64,000 nucleotides of DNA, from positions 89,588-153,587 of the forward strand of contig REED01000173.1 in NCBI GenBank assembly GCA_007695225.1, read 5' to 3'. The stretch is from Gemmatimonadales bacterium (lineage in GTDB: Bacteria; Gemmatimonadota; Gemmatimonadetes; Longimicrobiales; Gaopeijiaceae). Under the pieces are notes generated by a model. It saw nothing but the letters and a program-made list of their open reading frames with translations. It made no database searches and had not been told where the DNA came from. Positions 49,293-60,032 of the stretch are shown one piece after another. Position 1 is the first letter of the stretch; each line of letters starts with the position of its first letter. The translations under genes were made by a program, and so were the position numbers.

Positions 49293-50311
49293 CAAGCCTC
49301 CTCCAAGGCAGATTGGGCGGGATGCTCCTCCCTTTCCACCTCCAGCCACGCGACCTCCTCCCCCCGGGTATTGGGCACCCCTTGCCGGATCCATGAAGCC
49401 AGTCGTTCTCGCTCCTCGAGGGTGAACACCCCCAGGGCTGACAGGACCGACACGACGGCCACTTCACACGCCCTACGGGCGCCATCCTCCACCTTCAGGG
49501 CCACCCCTACCCCCTTTCCCCGTAGACCGGCGGCGTAGACCCCTTCCGCACCCAGTTTCACCACCACCCGGTCCCCCGCCATCATCATGATCTCGGTGCA
49601 TAAGCGATCGGTTCCCGCCACCATGAACGGATGTCCCACCATGGCCTCGACCACGTTCCAGGGTCCGGTCTCTCCACGGTCTGCGGCCGCCACCAGGGCG
49701 GCGAACGCCCGAGCTGCGGCCCGAAGGGGGAGTCCGAAGCAGGGAACCCCACACCCATCCACCCCCAGTCGGATCCCATCCACCGGAATTCCGGACCACA
49801 CAGCGAGTTCCTCCCGAATCCGTACCTGCACCGGGTGTCCGGGGAGGCGATATCCCTTCGGATCCCACCCCTTCCCCTGGGCCAGGGTCAGCATCCCCGC
49901 ATGCTTCCCCGAGCAATTGTTGTGAATGGGGGTAGGCACCTCCCCCCTCCGGAGGAGTTGCTCGGCTTCGGTCCGTGCCAGGGGAAGATGCGGCCCACAC
50001 TCCAGTGCTGCCTCGGTCAGCCCTGCCCGGCTCAGCATGTTCCGGACTCCCTGCAGATGCACCTGTTCTCCATTGTGGGAACCACAACAGAGAGCCAGTT
50101 CCTCCCGTGTGACACCCCCTGTCCCCCCGACCAATCCCTCGGTCACCAGGGGAAGGGCCTGGAACGGCTTGGCCGCTGAGCGGAGAAAGGTCCATCGCTC
50201 CGGGTCCCCGGCGGCACCGAGGAGATCGCCGTTGGCGTCGGCGACGGCCAGGTGTACCCGGTGGCGGGACTCCTCCATTCCCCCTCTCAGGAGGACCACG
50301 GCGGGGATCAT
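49292..50311 (-). CDS. L-asparaginase II family protein
   Basis: FLRSAAKPFQALPLV, LALCCGSHNGEQVHLQGV, IHNNCSGKHAGMLTLAQ, GVDGCGVPCFGLPL; ATGA overlap. Confidence 0.9.
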   Translation of the reverse strand: MIPAVVLLRGGMEESRHRVHLAVADANGDLLGAAGDPERWTFLRSAAKPFQALPLVTEGLVGGTGGVTREELALCCGSHNGEQVHLQGVRNMLSRAGLTEAALECGPHLPLARTEAEQLLRRGEVPTPIHNNCSGKHAGMLTLAQGKGWDPKGYRLPGHPVQVRIREELAVWSGIPVDGIRLGVDGCGVPCFGLPLRAAARAFAALVAAADRGETGPWNVVEAMVGHPFMVAGTDRLCTEIMMMAGDRVVVKLGAEGVYAAGLRGKGVGVALKVEDGARRACEVAVVSVLSALGVFTLEERERLASWIRQGVPNTRGEEVAWLEVEREEHPAQSALEEA

Positions 50312-50471
50312 GATGCCGACACCATTCTACCCCGACTTCCAGGGGCATTACATGGGAAAACGGGCCGGAGCCCGGAACCGGAAAGGAGGAAGGCCTTGGC
50401 GACCCCGTCGGAAGGCGCGGAACGGGAGCCACGGAGAGAAGCTCCGAAACCACGGCCAGGGGCCGGGAACG

Positions 50472-52136
50472 TCACTCCGGCTCGTCGCCCCCGCTGGCCT
50501 CCGGCGGGCTGATCTCCGCCGGGACGGACCCCGCACGGGCGAAGAGGGCGTCCTGGGTTCGGGCGCCGGTGAGGAGCTCGATGGCCTGCAGGAGGGGACG
50601 GTCGTGGGGAAGGCGGCGCTGGAACTGGAGCCCCTCGCCCCACCCCTGGAGTGCGATCTCCGACTCCAACTGGAATCGGACGAAACGGGCCGCGGTATCC
50701 CAGGTTTCCCGATCCACCCCGAACCCGTTCGCCGCCAACCGCTCGTAGAGGAGGTCCAGGTCCCGGTCCGTCACCTGAAAGTCACGATTCCGGTCTCCGT
50801 TCCGCTGCAGGTAGTCCACGGCATGATTGAAGACCCCCGTGTTGTAGCGGCCCGCCTCCCGATACAGGGCCCGGACCGCCCGTTGCTCCGGGGCGGAGAG
50901 GGTATCGGCCAGCACGATGAGATCGGGGACGATCCCGCCCCCTCCCACCAGGGTCCGGCCGGCCATGGACTGGACGCGAGGACGTCCCACCGTATCCGGT
51001 GGAATCACGAACTGCCCGTCCAGGGAAAGGGCGGCGGTGGCCGCGGGCTCCGCCTCCTCTACGCTTTCGCCAGGGGGAACGGCCCGCTCGATGGAGCGTC
51101 CGGCCGGAGTATACCAACGGGCCGTGGTGAGCTTCAGGACGTTTCCTCCCGAGAGGGAGAAGAGGGTCTGCACCGAACCCTTCCCGAAGCTGGTGCTCCC
51201 CAGGACCAGCGCCCGATCATGATCCTGGAGCGCCCCTGCGACGATCTCCGCCGCCGATGCACTCCCCCGGTCGACCAGGACCACCAGGGGAACGCCCTCA
51301 TAGCGATCGGGAGATCCGGTCCGCAGCGCCTGGTTCTGCTCCCGGCTCTGCCCCCGGGTTTCGGCCACTGTGAGCCGCTGGGGAAGGAAGAGGTCCGCCA
51401 CCCCGATGCCCTGCTCCAGGATCCCCCCCGGGTTTCCCCTCAGGTCGAGGATGAGCGCCCGGGCGCCCTGGGATCGGAGGGAATCAGCGGCGGCCCGCAC
51501 CTCCTGACCCGACGTCTCATTGAAGAGATCGAGAGGAATGTATCCCAACTCCCCTTCCAGCAGCGTGGCATAGGACACCGAGCGGAGCTGGATCCGGGCC
51601 CGTTCCAGGGTGAACTCCACCGGAGTTTCCACCGCCGGGCGCTGGATCTGGACCTCTACCGAGGATCCTGCGGGACCCCGGAGAATCTGCACCGCCTGCT
51701 GGCTCGACCACCCCCGGATGGAAGTCCCGTCCACCTCCACGATGCGGTCCCCGGCCCGGATTCCCGCCCGAGCGCCGGGGGAACCCGGGATGGGGCCCAC
51801 CACGGTGATGTATCCGTCCCGCTCCACGATCTCCAGCCCCACCCCACCGTAATCCCCCTCCGCCTGGATCCGGAAGTTCTCGTAGTCGTCCACATTCAGG
51901 AGGGACGTGTTGGGATCTCCCAGTTCCCGGATCAACCCCTCGATGGCGAAATCGTAGAGGTCCCCGCGCCCCACCGGCTCCACGTAGCGATCGGCGATAT
52001 GGTCCAGGACTTCCTGGAAGAGCCGGGACTGGAGATATACGTTTTGCTCCTGGGCCACGCCGCGCTGGAGGAACCACCCCCCCGCCAGGAGGGCGAGAAC
52101 CAGGATGGCACCGGGTCCCAGGGGAGCGCGCTTCAT
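50472..52136 (-). CDS. S41 family C-terminal processing peptidase
   Basis: PDZ GDYGGVGLEIVERDGYITVVGPIPGSPGARAGIRAGDRIVEVDG; RALILDLRGNPGGILEQGIGVADLFL; LVDRGSASAAEIVAGALQDHDRALVLGSTSFGKGSVQ. Confidence 0.95.
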   Translation of the reverse strand: MKRAPLGPGAILVLALLAGGWFLQRGVAQEQNVYLQSRLFQEVLDHIADRYVEPVGRGDLYDFAIEGLIRELGDPNTSLLNVDDYENFRIQAEGDYGGVGLEIVERDGYITVVGPIPGSPGARAGIRAGDRIVEVDGTSIRGWSSQQAVQILRGPAGSSVEVQIQRPAVETPVEFTLERARIQLRSVSYATLLEGELGYIPLDLFNETSGQEVRAAADSLRSQGARALILDLRGNPGGILEQGIGVADLFLPQRLTVAETRGQSREQNQALRTGSPDRYEGVPLVVLVDRGSASAAEIVAGALQDHDRALVLGSTSFGKGSVQTLFSLSGGNVLKLTTARWYTPAGRSIERAVPPGESVEEAEPAATAALSLDGQFVIPPDTVGRPRVQSMAGRTLVGGGGIVPDLIVLADTLSAPEQRAVRALYREAGRYNTGVFNHAVDYLQRNGDRNRDFQVTDRDLDLLYERLAANGFGVDRETWDTAARFVRFQLESEIALQGWGEGLQFQRRLPHDRPLLQAIELLTGARTQDALFARAGSVPAEISPPEASGGDEPE

Positions 52137-52870
52137 GGAAAATCCTCGGAGTCGTCGTCGGAAGGGGAATCAGCGGTGTCCTCTTCAGAACACCTGGGAA
52201 GGTCGAAGGTTTCGGGAAAGCGGGCCCGGAGGATGGACCGGATTTCCTCCTGGACCCGCTCGGGAGAGGCACTTCCATCCAACAGGACCACATCGCTCCC
52301 GCCCTCGGCCAGGCGGCGGTAGCCGACCCGCACCCGCTCAAGGAAGGCGCCCCCCGCCGACTCGATGCGGTCCGCCGCCTTTCCCTCCCGCTGCTGCCGG
52401 GCCCTCCCCTCCTCCCACGGGAGGTCGAGGACCAGGACCAGGTCGGGGTGGAGTCCCCCGGTGGCGAAGCGGTTCAGCCGCCGGATCTCCTCCAGGGGAA
52501 GTCCTCGCCCAAACCCCTGGTAGGCGAAGGTAGAGGTCTCGAAACGGTCCGCCAGCATGATCCCCCCGCCCTCCAGGAGGGGGCGCACCACCTCCCGAAC
52601 GAAGGCAGCCCGTGCCGCCAGCATGAGGAGGAGCTCGGTCTCGGCCTGGATGTGGAGGCCCTCCCTGGCCAGGAGGATCTCCCGGATGGCCTCACCCGAG
52701 GGGGTCCCGCCAGGCTCCCGTGCCAGACAGGCGGGAAGGCCCAACCCCTCCATCCACTCCAGGAGGAGCCGGGCCTGGGTGGTCTTCCCCACCCCCTCCA
52801 CGCCTTCCAATACCAGAAAAAGGCCCTTCCGGGCGGAATCCTTCCCCACACCAGCGCCCGGGTCCCTCAC
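52133..52870 (-). CDS. tmk: Thymidylate kinase
   Basis: LFLVLEGVEGVGKTTQARLLLEWMEGLG; ACLAREPGGTPSGEAIREILL; LADRFETSTFAYQGFGRGLP; probable GTG start at 52868-52870. Confidence 0.94.
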   Translation of the reverse strand: MRDPGAGVGKDSARKGLFLVLEGVEGVGKTTQARLLLEWMEGLGLPACLAREPGGTPSGEAIREILLAREGLHIQAETELLLMLAARAAFVREVVRPLLEGGGIMLADRFETSTFAYQGFGRGLPLEEIRRLNRFATGGLHPDLVLVLDLPWEEGRARQQREGKAADRIESAGGAFLERVRVGYRRLAEGGSDVVLLDGSASPERVQEEIRSILRARFPETFDLPRCSEEDTADSPSDDDSEDFP

Positions 52871-52874
52871 GGCC

Positions 52875-54206
52875 TCACTCGCCCTCCGCCCCGTAGTCCA
52901 GTCCCAGATGGGTGAGGGGCTTCTCTCCACCGAGCCACCGGAGGGTGTTCTTCAACTTGCGGTGCTGGATGAAGATGTCATGCTCCGGATAGAGACCCGG
53001 CAGGGTCTGGGGGCTCTTGAAGTAGAAGGAGAGCCATTCCTGCACACCCCCCATCCCGGAGCGAGAGGCCAGGTCCAGGAAGAGAGCCAGATCCAGGACG
53101 ATGGGCGCGGCCAGGATGGAGTCCCTGCAGAGGAAGTCCACCTTGATCTGCATGTCGTATCCCATCCACCCCCGGATGTCGATGTTGTCCCACCCTTCCT
53201 TGTTGTCTCCCCGGGGCGGATAGTAGTTGATCCGCACCTTGTGGTAGAGGTTTCCGTAGAGGTCAGGATACATCTCGGGTTGCAGGATGTGCTCCAGGAC
53301 GCTGAGCTTGGATTCCTCCTTTGTCTTGAAGGAATCGGGATCGTCTAGGACCTCACCGTCGCGGTTTCCCAGGATGTTGGTGGAGAACCATCCCTCGATT
53401 CCCAGCATCCGGGCCTTCAGCCCCGGAGCCAGGATGGTCTTCATGAGGGTCTGCCCCGTCTTGAAGTCCTTGCCTCCAATGGGGATGCTGCGCTCCTCGG
53501 CCACCTTCTCAAGCGCCGGGATGTCGGCAGAGAGGTTCGGGGCGCCGTTCGCATAGGGCACCCCTTCCATGAGGGCCGCGTAGGCGTAGATCATACTGGG
53601 GGCGATGTCCGGATCATCCGCCTTCATGGCGGCCTCGAAGGCCTCCAGCGTCTGGTGGGCGTCGCCTGCCCGGAGGAAGATCTCGGTGGAACCGCACCAG
53701 ACCATGACGAGGCGGGCGCAGTCGTTCTCCTCCTTGAAGTTCCGGATGTCCTGGCGAAGCTGCTCCGCCAGTTCGAACTTGTTGGCCCCCTTCTTCACGT
53801 TGGGGCCGTCGAGACGGCGGACGTAGGCTGAGTCGAAGACGGCCGGCATGGGCTTCACCGACCGGAGGAAATCCTCCATGGGATCCAGGTGGTGCCGCTC
53901 CAGGACGCCCGCCTTGAGGGCGCTCTCGTAGCCGTCGTCTGGAATGGGATCCCACGTGCCGAAGACCAGATCGTCCAGGCCGGCCAGGGAGACGAAATCC
54001 CGGATAAGGGGGCTCCGTCCGTCCGTGCGTTTCCCCAGCCGGATGGTGTTCAACTGGGTGAGGGAGCCGATGGGTTTGGCCAGTCCCCGTCGGGCGGCCT
54101 CCACTCCGGCCACCACCGTGGTGGCCACCGCCCCGAATCCGGGGAGGAGTACGCCCAGACGTCCCTCTGCCGGCTTGACCTTCGGTTGTTCGCTCACAGA
54201 TCTCAC
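52875..54206 (-). CDS. ino1: Inositol-3-phosphate synthase
   Basis: GRLGVLLPGFGAVATTVVAGVEAARRG; PYANGAPNLSADIPALEKVAEERSIPIGGKDFKTGQTLMKTILAPGLKARMLGIEGWFSTNILGNRDGEVLDDPDSFKTKEESK; KVRINYYPPRGDNKEGWDNIDIRGW. Confidence 0.95.
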   Translation of the reverse strand: MRSVSEQPKVKPAEGRLGVLLPGFGAVATTVVAGVEAARRGLAKPIGSLTQLNTIRLGKRTDGRSPLIRDFVSLAGLDDLVFGTWDPIPDDGYESALKAGVLERHHLDPMEDFLRSVKPMPAVFDSAYVRRLDGPNVKKGANKFELAEQLRQDIRNFKEENDCARLVMVWCGSTEIFLRAGDAHQTLEAFEAAMKADDPDIAPSMIYAYAALMEGVPYANGAPNLSADIPALEKVAEERSIPIGGKDFKTGQTLMKTILAPGLKARMLGIEGWFSTNILGNRDGEVLDDPDSFKTKEESKLSVLEHILQPEMYPDLYGNLYHKVRINYYPPRGDNKEGWDNIDIRGWMGYDMQIKVDFLCRDSILAAPIVLDLALFLDLASRSGMGGVQEWLSFYFKSPQTLPGLYPEHDIFIQHRKLKNTLRWLGGEKPLTHLGLDYGAEGE

Positions 54207-54868
54207 TCCGTTGACGTCGTGTTCGTCGGCCCAGGCTCCCCATCATTCAAGGGGACCCCCGCCGCGTGTCGATAGACCCAGATGATGCGCTGCACGGCCG
54301 TGGCCATGGTGGTCACCGCCAGGACGATCAGTACGCCCTTCAGGACCAGGCCGTCCCACATGAGGCCGAAGAAGAGGGATCCTCCTCCCAGGAGGACCAC
54401 CCGCTCCGCCCGCTGCATGAACCCCACGGAGCAGTCCAGCCCCAGGGCCTCGGCCCGGGCCCGGGTGTAGCTCACCATGAGGGATCCACCCATGGCGAGA
54501 GCGATGACGTACACCATCCAGACGTCCGCCAGCTCCCGGCCATACTGGTTGTAGAGCGAGATGAGGCCGATGAAGACCACGATCTCGCTGAGTCGGTCCA
54601 GGGTGGAATCGTAGAACGACCCGAACTTGGAGGCGAGGCCGCTTTCCCGGGCCACCCGACCGTCGAAGATGTCCACGACCCCACCCAGGAGAACCAGGAA
54701 GCCTGCCCATCGGACATGATCCAGGTGGTAGAGAAACCCGGCCCCCATGGTCACCACGAAGCCAAAGGTGGTGATGGCGTTGGGATGCACCCGGAGTCGG
54801 ACCAGCGCCCGGGTCACCGGGTCGATGACGCGATAGACAGGGTCGCGGAAAACCTTTAGGGAAGGCAT
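54203..54868 (-). CDS. CDP-alcohol phosphatidyltransferase (candidate phosphatidylinositol(-phosphate) synthase)
   Basis: Exact CDP-OH-P motif DGxxAR-x8-G-x3-D-x3-D: DGRVARESGLASKFGSFYDSTLD; multiple TMs; ATGA overlap with ino1. Confidence 0.92.
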   Translation of the reverse strand: MPSLKVFRDPVYRVIDPVTRALVRLRVHPNAITTFGFVVTMGAGFLYHLDHVRWAGFLVLLGGVVDIFDGRVARESGLASKFGSFYDSTLDRLSEIVVFIGLISLYNQYGRELADVWMVYVIALAMGGSLMVSYTRARAEALGLDCSVGFMQRAERVVLLGGGSLFFGLMWDGLVLKGVLIVLAVTTMATAVQRIIWVYRHAAGVPLNDGEPGPTNTTSTE

Positions 54869-54882
54869 GGATCGCCGTCGGT

Positions 54883-55239
54883 TCAGGGCATGATGATTCG
54901 GCTTTCCGAACCTTCCTGAATTCCCCGGGAAATGGTCTCGTTCACCTTCTGCAGGAGCTTGTCGAAGTTGGACTGTGCCGCCACCAGACTCTGGTAGGCG
55001 GCCCGGCTCTGGAGGGTGCGGGCCAGCTCCTCGTAGCGGTCCTTCATCTCGTCCGCCGGCTCGGTCCCGGCCCTGAGGGAGGTCATGAGCTCCGATTCCA
55101 GTCCCTCCAGCTCATTCCGGAGGCTGGTGAGTTCCCGGTCTTCGTCGGCCGACTGGGCGGCGCGCTTCAGCGCCTTATACTCATCGGTCCGCCCCAGCAT
55201 CTTCCCCAGATCCAGCGCCATCTCCTGTATCTTCGACAT
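54883..55239 (-). CDS. YlbF family regulator
   Basis: [51 protein letters not shown]...; YlbF/YmcA-like helical protein. Confidence 0.82.
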   Translation of the reverse strand: MSKIQEMALDLGKMLGRTDEYKALKRAAQSADEDRELTSLRNELEGLESELMTSLRAGTEPADEMKDRYEELARTLQSRAAYQSLVAAQSNFDKLLQKVNETISRGIQEGSESRIIMP

Positions 55240-56219
55240 CAGTCTGTCCTTCGCTCAATTCCCGAGGTGTCGCCGTGGGAACCTCCCACAGCCTCCTCCA
55301 CCCGGCGTCGCGTCGCCAGGATGATCCGGTCTCTCCCCGAAAGGTCCCGCAGCACCACCGGGGCCTCCCACCCCTCCCGGGAACGAATTCGTTCCACTAT
55401 CGCCTGGGCCTGTCCCGACCCGATCTCCAGGGCCAGGATTCCCCCGGGCCGGAGGACGCCCGATGCCCCATCCACCAGCCGGTGGAGGACAGTGAACCCG
55501 TCCTCGCCGGCCTCCAGCGCCAGGTGCGGCTCCCACAGCCGGATCTCCGGCGGCAGCCCCCGCATCTCCCCCCGGGATACATAGGGAGGGTTGGACACCA
55601 CCACGTCCACCCGCTCCTCCGGCGGAAGCGCCTCGTACAGGTCCCCCTCCAGGAACCGGACCCGACCCTCCAGCCCGTGCCGCATCGCGTTCTCCCGGGC
55701 TACCTGGAGCGCGTCCAGGGAGCGATCCGTCGCGGTGACGCGGCGGAAGGGTCCCTCCTGTGCCAGGGAGAGCGCGATGGCCCCACTACCGGTACCAATG
55801 TCCACCGCCTCCAGCGCTTCCCGACCCCATTCCCGGGTCCGGCTCAGCACCGCCTCCACCAGCTCCTCCGTCTCCGGCCGGGGGATGAGGACCCGCTCAT
55901 CCACCACCAGCTCCAACTCACGAAAGGCGGCGCGCCCCAGAATGTACTGGAGGGGGCGACGCTCCGCCCGCTCCAGGAGGAGGGGCTTGAACACCTCAAG
56001 TTCCCCTTCGGTGAGGGGGCGATCGAAGTGGAGATACAGATCCAGCCTCCTGAGTTCCAGGGCATGGGCCAGGAGATGCTCCACGTCGATCCGGACTCCG
56101 GGGATCTCCTTCGCCTCGAGGTACTGGGTGCTCCATCGGAGGAGTCGGAGCACGGTCCAGGGCGTTCCGGCGGGCGGTGGGTCCACCGGTTCGGAGAAGC
56201 GCGGAGGGGTGTCGTTCAC
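55239..56219 (-). CDS. prmC: Peptide chain release factor N(5)-glutamine methyltransferase
   Basis: [64 protein letters not shown]. Confidence 0.96.
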   Translation of the reverse strand: MNDTPPRFSEPVDPPPAGTPWTVLRLLRWSTQYLEAKEIPGVRIDVEHLLAHALELRRLDLYLHFDRPLTEGELEVFKPLLLERAERRPLQYILGRAAFRELELVVDERVLIPRPETEELVEAVLSRTREWGREALEAVDIGTGSGAIALSLAQEGPFRRVTATDRSLDALQVARENAMRHGLEGRVRFLEGDLYEALPPEERVDVVVSNPPYVSRGEMRGLPPEIRLWEPHLALEAGEDGFTVLHRLVDGASGVLRPGGILALEIGSGQAQAIVERIRSREGWEAPVVLRDLSGRDRIILATRRRVEEAVGGSHGDTSGIERRTD

Positions 56220-57310
56220 ATCTCCTCCCGGAGCCGTTCCTCCTCCTCCGCGAGGCGAAGAGCATCCAGGAGCTCATCCAGATCCCCTTCCAGAATCTCG
56301 TCCAACCGGTGGAGGGTAAGATGGATCCGGTGGTCGGTGACCCGGTTCTGGGGGAAGTTGTAGGTCCGGATCTTGGCCGACCGGTCTCCCGTCCCCACCT
56401 GGGACTTCCGGTTCCGGGCCCGCTCTGCCTCCTGCTCCGCCACCTGCCGATCCAGAAGGCGACTCCGGAGCACTTTCATGGCCTTGTTCTTGTTCTTGAG
56501 CTGGGATTTCTCGTCCTGACAGGTGACCACGAGGCCTGTGGGGAGATGGGTGATCCGCACCGCTGAATCCGTGGTGTTCACCGACTGGCCACCGGGACCC
56601 GAGGAACGGAAGACATCCACCCGAAGGTCGGAGGGGTCGATGACCACATCCACCTCCTCGGCCTCGGGAAGGACGGCCACCGTGGCCGCCGAAGTGTGGA
56701 TCCGGCCCTGGCTTTCGGTCCGGGGCACCCGCTGGACCCGGTGCACTCCAGACTCATAGCGGAGGACGCCATAGGCGCCGCGCCCCCGCACGGTGCAGAT
56801 GGCTTCCCGCACCGCCCCCGGAATTCCCTCGGAAAGATCCACCAGCTCCACCTCCCACCGCTGATTCTCGGCGAAGCGTCGATACATGCGGAGGAGATCA
56901 GCGGCGAAGAGCCCGGCCTCATCCCCACCCGCGCCCGCCCGGATCTCCAGCACCGCCGGACGGTCCGCCAGGGGGTCCTTGGGAACGAGAAGGCGCCGGG
57001 CCCGATCCCCCAGGGATCGGATCCGGCGCTCCAGGGCATCCACCTCGGATTCCGCCAGCTGCCGGAGTTCGGCATCCTCCACCTCGGCAACCATCTCCCG
57101 TGCGCCGCCGAGCTCCTGGACCAGCCCGTCCAACTCCTTCTTCAATCGGACGACAGACTCCAGGTCCGAACGCTCCTGCCCCAGCTTCCGGAGTTGATCC
57201 GGATCCCGGGAAACCGCTGGGTCGGCGAGACGCAGGCTCACGGCGTCAAACCGTGCCACCGCATCCGCCATCCGGCCCTGGAGGCGCGGGTCCAGGAGAG
57301 GATCGCTCAC
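56216..57310 (-). CDS. prfA: Peptide chain release factor 1
   Basis: [81 protein letters not shown]. Confidence 0.97.
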   Translation of the reverse strand: MSDPLLDPRLQGRMADAVARFDAVSLRLADPAVSRDPDQLRKLGQERSDLESVVRLKKELDGLVQELGGAREMVAEVEDAELRQLAESEVDALERRIRSLGDRARRLLVPKDPLADRPAVLEIRAGAGGDEAGLFAADLLRMYRRFAENQRWEVELVDLSEGIPGAVREAICTVRGRGAYGVLRYESGVHRVQRVPRTESQGRIHTSAATVAVLPEAEEVDVVIDPSDLRVDVFRSSGPGGQSVNTTDSAVRITHLPTGLVVTCQDEKSQLKNKNKAMKVLRSRLLDRQVAEQEAERARNRKSQVGTGDRSAKIRTYNFPQNRVTDHRIHLTLHRLDEILEGDLDELLDALRLAEEEERLREEM

Positions 57311-57377
57311 CGAGGGCCGGGGATGGGGATGGGGAAACGGAACACGCCGCCCTGTGAGCGGGCCCGGGCGGGGCCCG

Positions 57378-57584
57378 TCAGGACTTCTGTGAGGCGTACT
57401 TGCGGTTGAACCGCTCCACCCGACCCGCAGTATCCACCAGGCGCTGCTTTCCGGTGTAGAACGGATGACAGACGGAACAGATCTCCACCCGGATCACGGG
57501 CTGGGTGGATCGGGTCTCGATCTCGGCCCCGCAGGCGCAGACGATCTTGGCCGCCTGATACTCGGGGTGAATGCCTTGCTTCAT
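57378..57584 (-). CDS. rpmE: 50S ribosomal protein L31 (zinc-binding type)
   Basis: [68 protein letters not shown]. Confidence 0.97.
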   Translation of the reverse strand: MKQGIHPEYQAAKIVCACGAEIETRSTQPVIRVEICSVCHPFYTGKQRLVDTAGRVERFNRKYASQKS

Positions 57585-57644
57585 GGTTGGTCTCCAGAAC
57601 CTGGAAAGAAACGGGCGCGGAAGCCCGTCGGCTATAGCCTGGAA

Positions 57645-57673
57645 AATATAGATGGGGCGCGTATCGGTTTCAA
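57645..57673 (-). promoter_or_regulatory. Predicted sigma70-type promoter of rpmE
   Basis: Minus strand TTGAAA-N17-TATATT, an AT-rich patch in GC-rich DNA, ~60 bp upstream of the rpmE ATG. Confidence 0.65.
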
Positions 57674-57684
57674 GGTACCGCCTC

Positions 57685-59301
57685 CTACTCCCTGCTCGGC
57701 GCCCTGCCTGCCCCGGGGAGTCCGGGGATGGAGAGGGCGAGGATGAGAAGGGTCGCAGCGACCGGCCCACTGAGCGGAGATAGCCATGCGGCAGGAGGGA
57801 TTGGCCCTGTCTCCGGAACCCGAACCACCACGAACGCGAGTTCCGTGTCACCCCATCGCTGGAGTTCGGGGATCGCTCGTCCCCTGGCATCCCATCCCCC
57901 TGCCCTTCCCCCCATGACGCTCCGCAGGGCCGGGAGGGCGAACTCGGTGGCCCGAGCCCTGAGGAAGGCCTCGTGCTGCCTCCTCCCCGCATCCAGGAGG
58001 ACCGGTAACGGCCCCGCACCGGGGCGAAGGGCGCTGTCGTTGGAAAGCTGAAGAAGGAGGAGGGCACCCTCCCGCCGAAGCCGGGCCACCTCTGTGGGAA
58101 AGAGGACCTCGAAGCAGATCAGGACCCCAACGGACTGGCCGGCCCACCGGAAGGGAGGCTGACGGCCTCCCGGTGCCAGACCCCGTCCCGGCCATCCCGC
58201 CCCCAGGAACGCCGTTCGCTCCACTCCCGGAACCAGGCGTCGCTTCTCGTGGACGGTCAGGGCCACTTCCCCCACCTCCAGCCGCAGGACCCCGTTCCGA
58301 TGCTGTCCCTCCCGGACCACGTGACTCCCCGTCACCAGAGGAACCAGGCGGCTCTCGACCCGTGCCTGTAGCGCCGAGAGATAGCGGTCTTCCCGATGCC
58401 CTCCGCCCCCGTTCGCGGCAGTGGAAGGAGGAACCGGAGCTTCGGGCCATGCCTCGGGCAGGGCGTCCATACCTTGACCCCCGGCGCCTTCCTCGGAATC
58501 CGAGGCACCATGGGACAGGCGGAACATGGCGTCTAGAATCCGGGCCTCCCGCTCCGCCGGGTCCCGGACCACGGCAGGGGAGAAGGCCATCTCCACCAGC
58601 GCCACTCGGGAGCCTGCCCCCTCCCGCCCCCCACTTTCGGACCCGGCTACCCCTGCCCCGCCTCCCATCTCCAACAAGCCCCAGAGGAGGAGAACGACCA
58701 GAGCCACTCCGACCCCGGCGCGTCCCAGGACCAGCAGGCCGGCAGCGGCTCCGGCCAGGAGGGCCCCCACCCCCACCGAGCCCAGGAGCGGAAGCAGTGC
58801 GGCGACCCGGGGCCACTCCACCAGCGCAAGCTCGGGACCGGGCCAGGGAACTCCCAGGATCGGGATGACCCCGGGAAGCCAGACCAGCACCGCCCACCCC
58901 GGGACGAGCGCCAGAAGCCGGGGAACCCTGGCGGCGGCCACGGCCCCCAGCACCACCATCCCAACCACGGCGTGAAGACCCCAGACCCCCAGCGCTGCCG
59001 CCAGGGCCATTGGGCCCAGGTGGGACCAGCCGGCAGAGGGAATCCAGTGAAGGACGAGGAGGGAATGGAGTCCACCGAAAAGGGCGCCGAGAAGGGCGCC
59101 GGGCCGGATGCCGGCTCTCCCCGGGGGGAGCCTCCGGACGGCGTCGGCCAGGAGGAGAAACGCCGGAACCACAAGGATGGGGAGAGGATGGGGAGGGAGC
59201 GCCAGGGCGAAGAGGAGGGCACTCCCTGCCCCGGCCAGAAGGGCACCGCTCCGAGGGAGTGGAGGGGTTATCCCTCCTCCCCAGCCGCCCATCCACCCCA
59301 C
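57685..59301 (-). CDS. lnt: Apolipoprotein N-acyltransferase
   Basis: N-terminal multi-TM region, nitrilase domain with [60 protein letters not shown]. Confidence 0.88.
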   Translation of the reverse strand: MGWMGGWGGGITPPLPRSGALLAGAGSALLFALALPPHPLPILVVPAFLLLADAVRRLPPGRAGIRPGALLGALFGGLHSLLVLHWIPSAGWSHLGPMALAAALGVWGLHAVVGMVVLGAVAAARVPRLLALVPGWAVLVWLPGVIPILGVPWPGPELALVEWPRVAALLPLLGSVGVGALLAGAAAGLLVLGRAGVGVALVVLLLWGLLEMGGGAGVAGSESGGREGAGSRVALVEMAFSPAVVRDPAEREARILDAMFRLSHGASDSEEGAGGQGMDALPEAWPEAPVPPSTAANGGGGHREDRYLSALQARVESRLVPLVTGSHVVREGQHRNGVLRLEVGEVALTVHEKRRLVPGVERTAFLGAGWPGRGLAPGGRQPPFRWAGQSVGVLICFEVLFPTEVARLRREGALLLLQLSNDSALRPGAGPLPVLLDAGRRQHEAFLRARATEFALPALRSVMGGRAGGWDARGRAIPELQRWGDTELAFVVVRVPETGPIPPAAWLSPLSGPVAATLLILALSIPGLPGAGRAPSRE

Positions 59302-60032
59302 ATGAACTGGCCTCCCAGGCGGAACTGGAGGTAGGAAAAGCTCTGGACCAGTTCATATCGGGTCTCGCCCACCAGACGGAACTGTTGGGTGAGGGGCACC
59401 TCCACGCCGGCGTGGACGTTGATCCCCGCGCGGATGGAATTCAGGAGATCCTGGATGAAGGTGTCCTCGATAGCGGCCCCTCCGCCCCTCAGAACGTGGG
59501 CCGTCCCCCCGGCACCGGCGTAGGTGAGAAAGCCAGGGGGCACACGCCAGACCACATGGGCGTCGGCGTTCACCGCCACGTCGGAAAGGGAGATCTGGCC
59601 AAGGTTCACCGTGGGTCGGCTCCCGGTCTCCGCCTGCACCAGATCCTCGACCCGCTCCTCCAGGGCCCGGACCTCGGAACGACGCAGGGAGGAGGACCAG
59701 CGGGAGAGTCCTGCAGTCACCCGGACCCCGGGTCCCAGGAACCCCAGGTCGGCGCGCATCCCGAAGGAGCCCGTGGATTCCACCCCGGAGGGGAAGACGG
59801 CGCCCCCCTCCAGCATCACGCCCCGAAAAGAGAGATTCTCGTAATCGAAGTCGGCCAGCCCCTGGGCCGCCGCGGGTCGGGCCCCCATGAGGAGAAGGGC
59901 GAAGAGGATCCCCAAGAGGATCACCGCACCACCCACGATCCAGGCTACACCGACGAGCCCGCTTCCGATGGGCCGCTCCTCGGGGCGCCGGACCTCCTTC
60001 CGGTGATCGGACCGCCGCTTACGCCTCGCCAT
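59268..60032 (-). CDS. Hypothetical protein, possible outer-membrane/beta-barrel protein
   Basis: N-terminal TM/signal ...[29 protein letters not shown] then beta-rich sequence ending ...[25 protein letters not shown]; start [14 protein letters not shown] at 60030-60032. Confidence 0.7.
   Translation of the reverse strand: MARRKRRSDHRKEVRRPEERPIGSGLVGVAWIVGGAVILLGILFALLLMGARPAAAQGLADFDYENLSFRGVMLEGGAVFPSGVESTGSFGMRADLGFLGPGVRVTAGLSRWSSSLRRSEVRALEERVEDLVQAETGSRPTVNLGQISLSDVAVNADAHVVWRVPPGFLTYAGAGGTAHVLRGGGAAIEDTFIQDLLNSIRAGINVHAGVEVPLTQQFRLVGETRYELVQSFSYLQFRLGGQFMWGGWAAGEEG

Noticed and set aside
57359-57377. CGGGCCC...GGGCCCG hairpin between rpmE and prfA
   Set aside because: Short, GC-only and common by chance in this composition; no U-tract, so not called a terminator.
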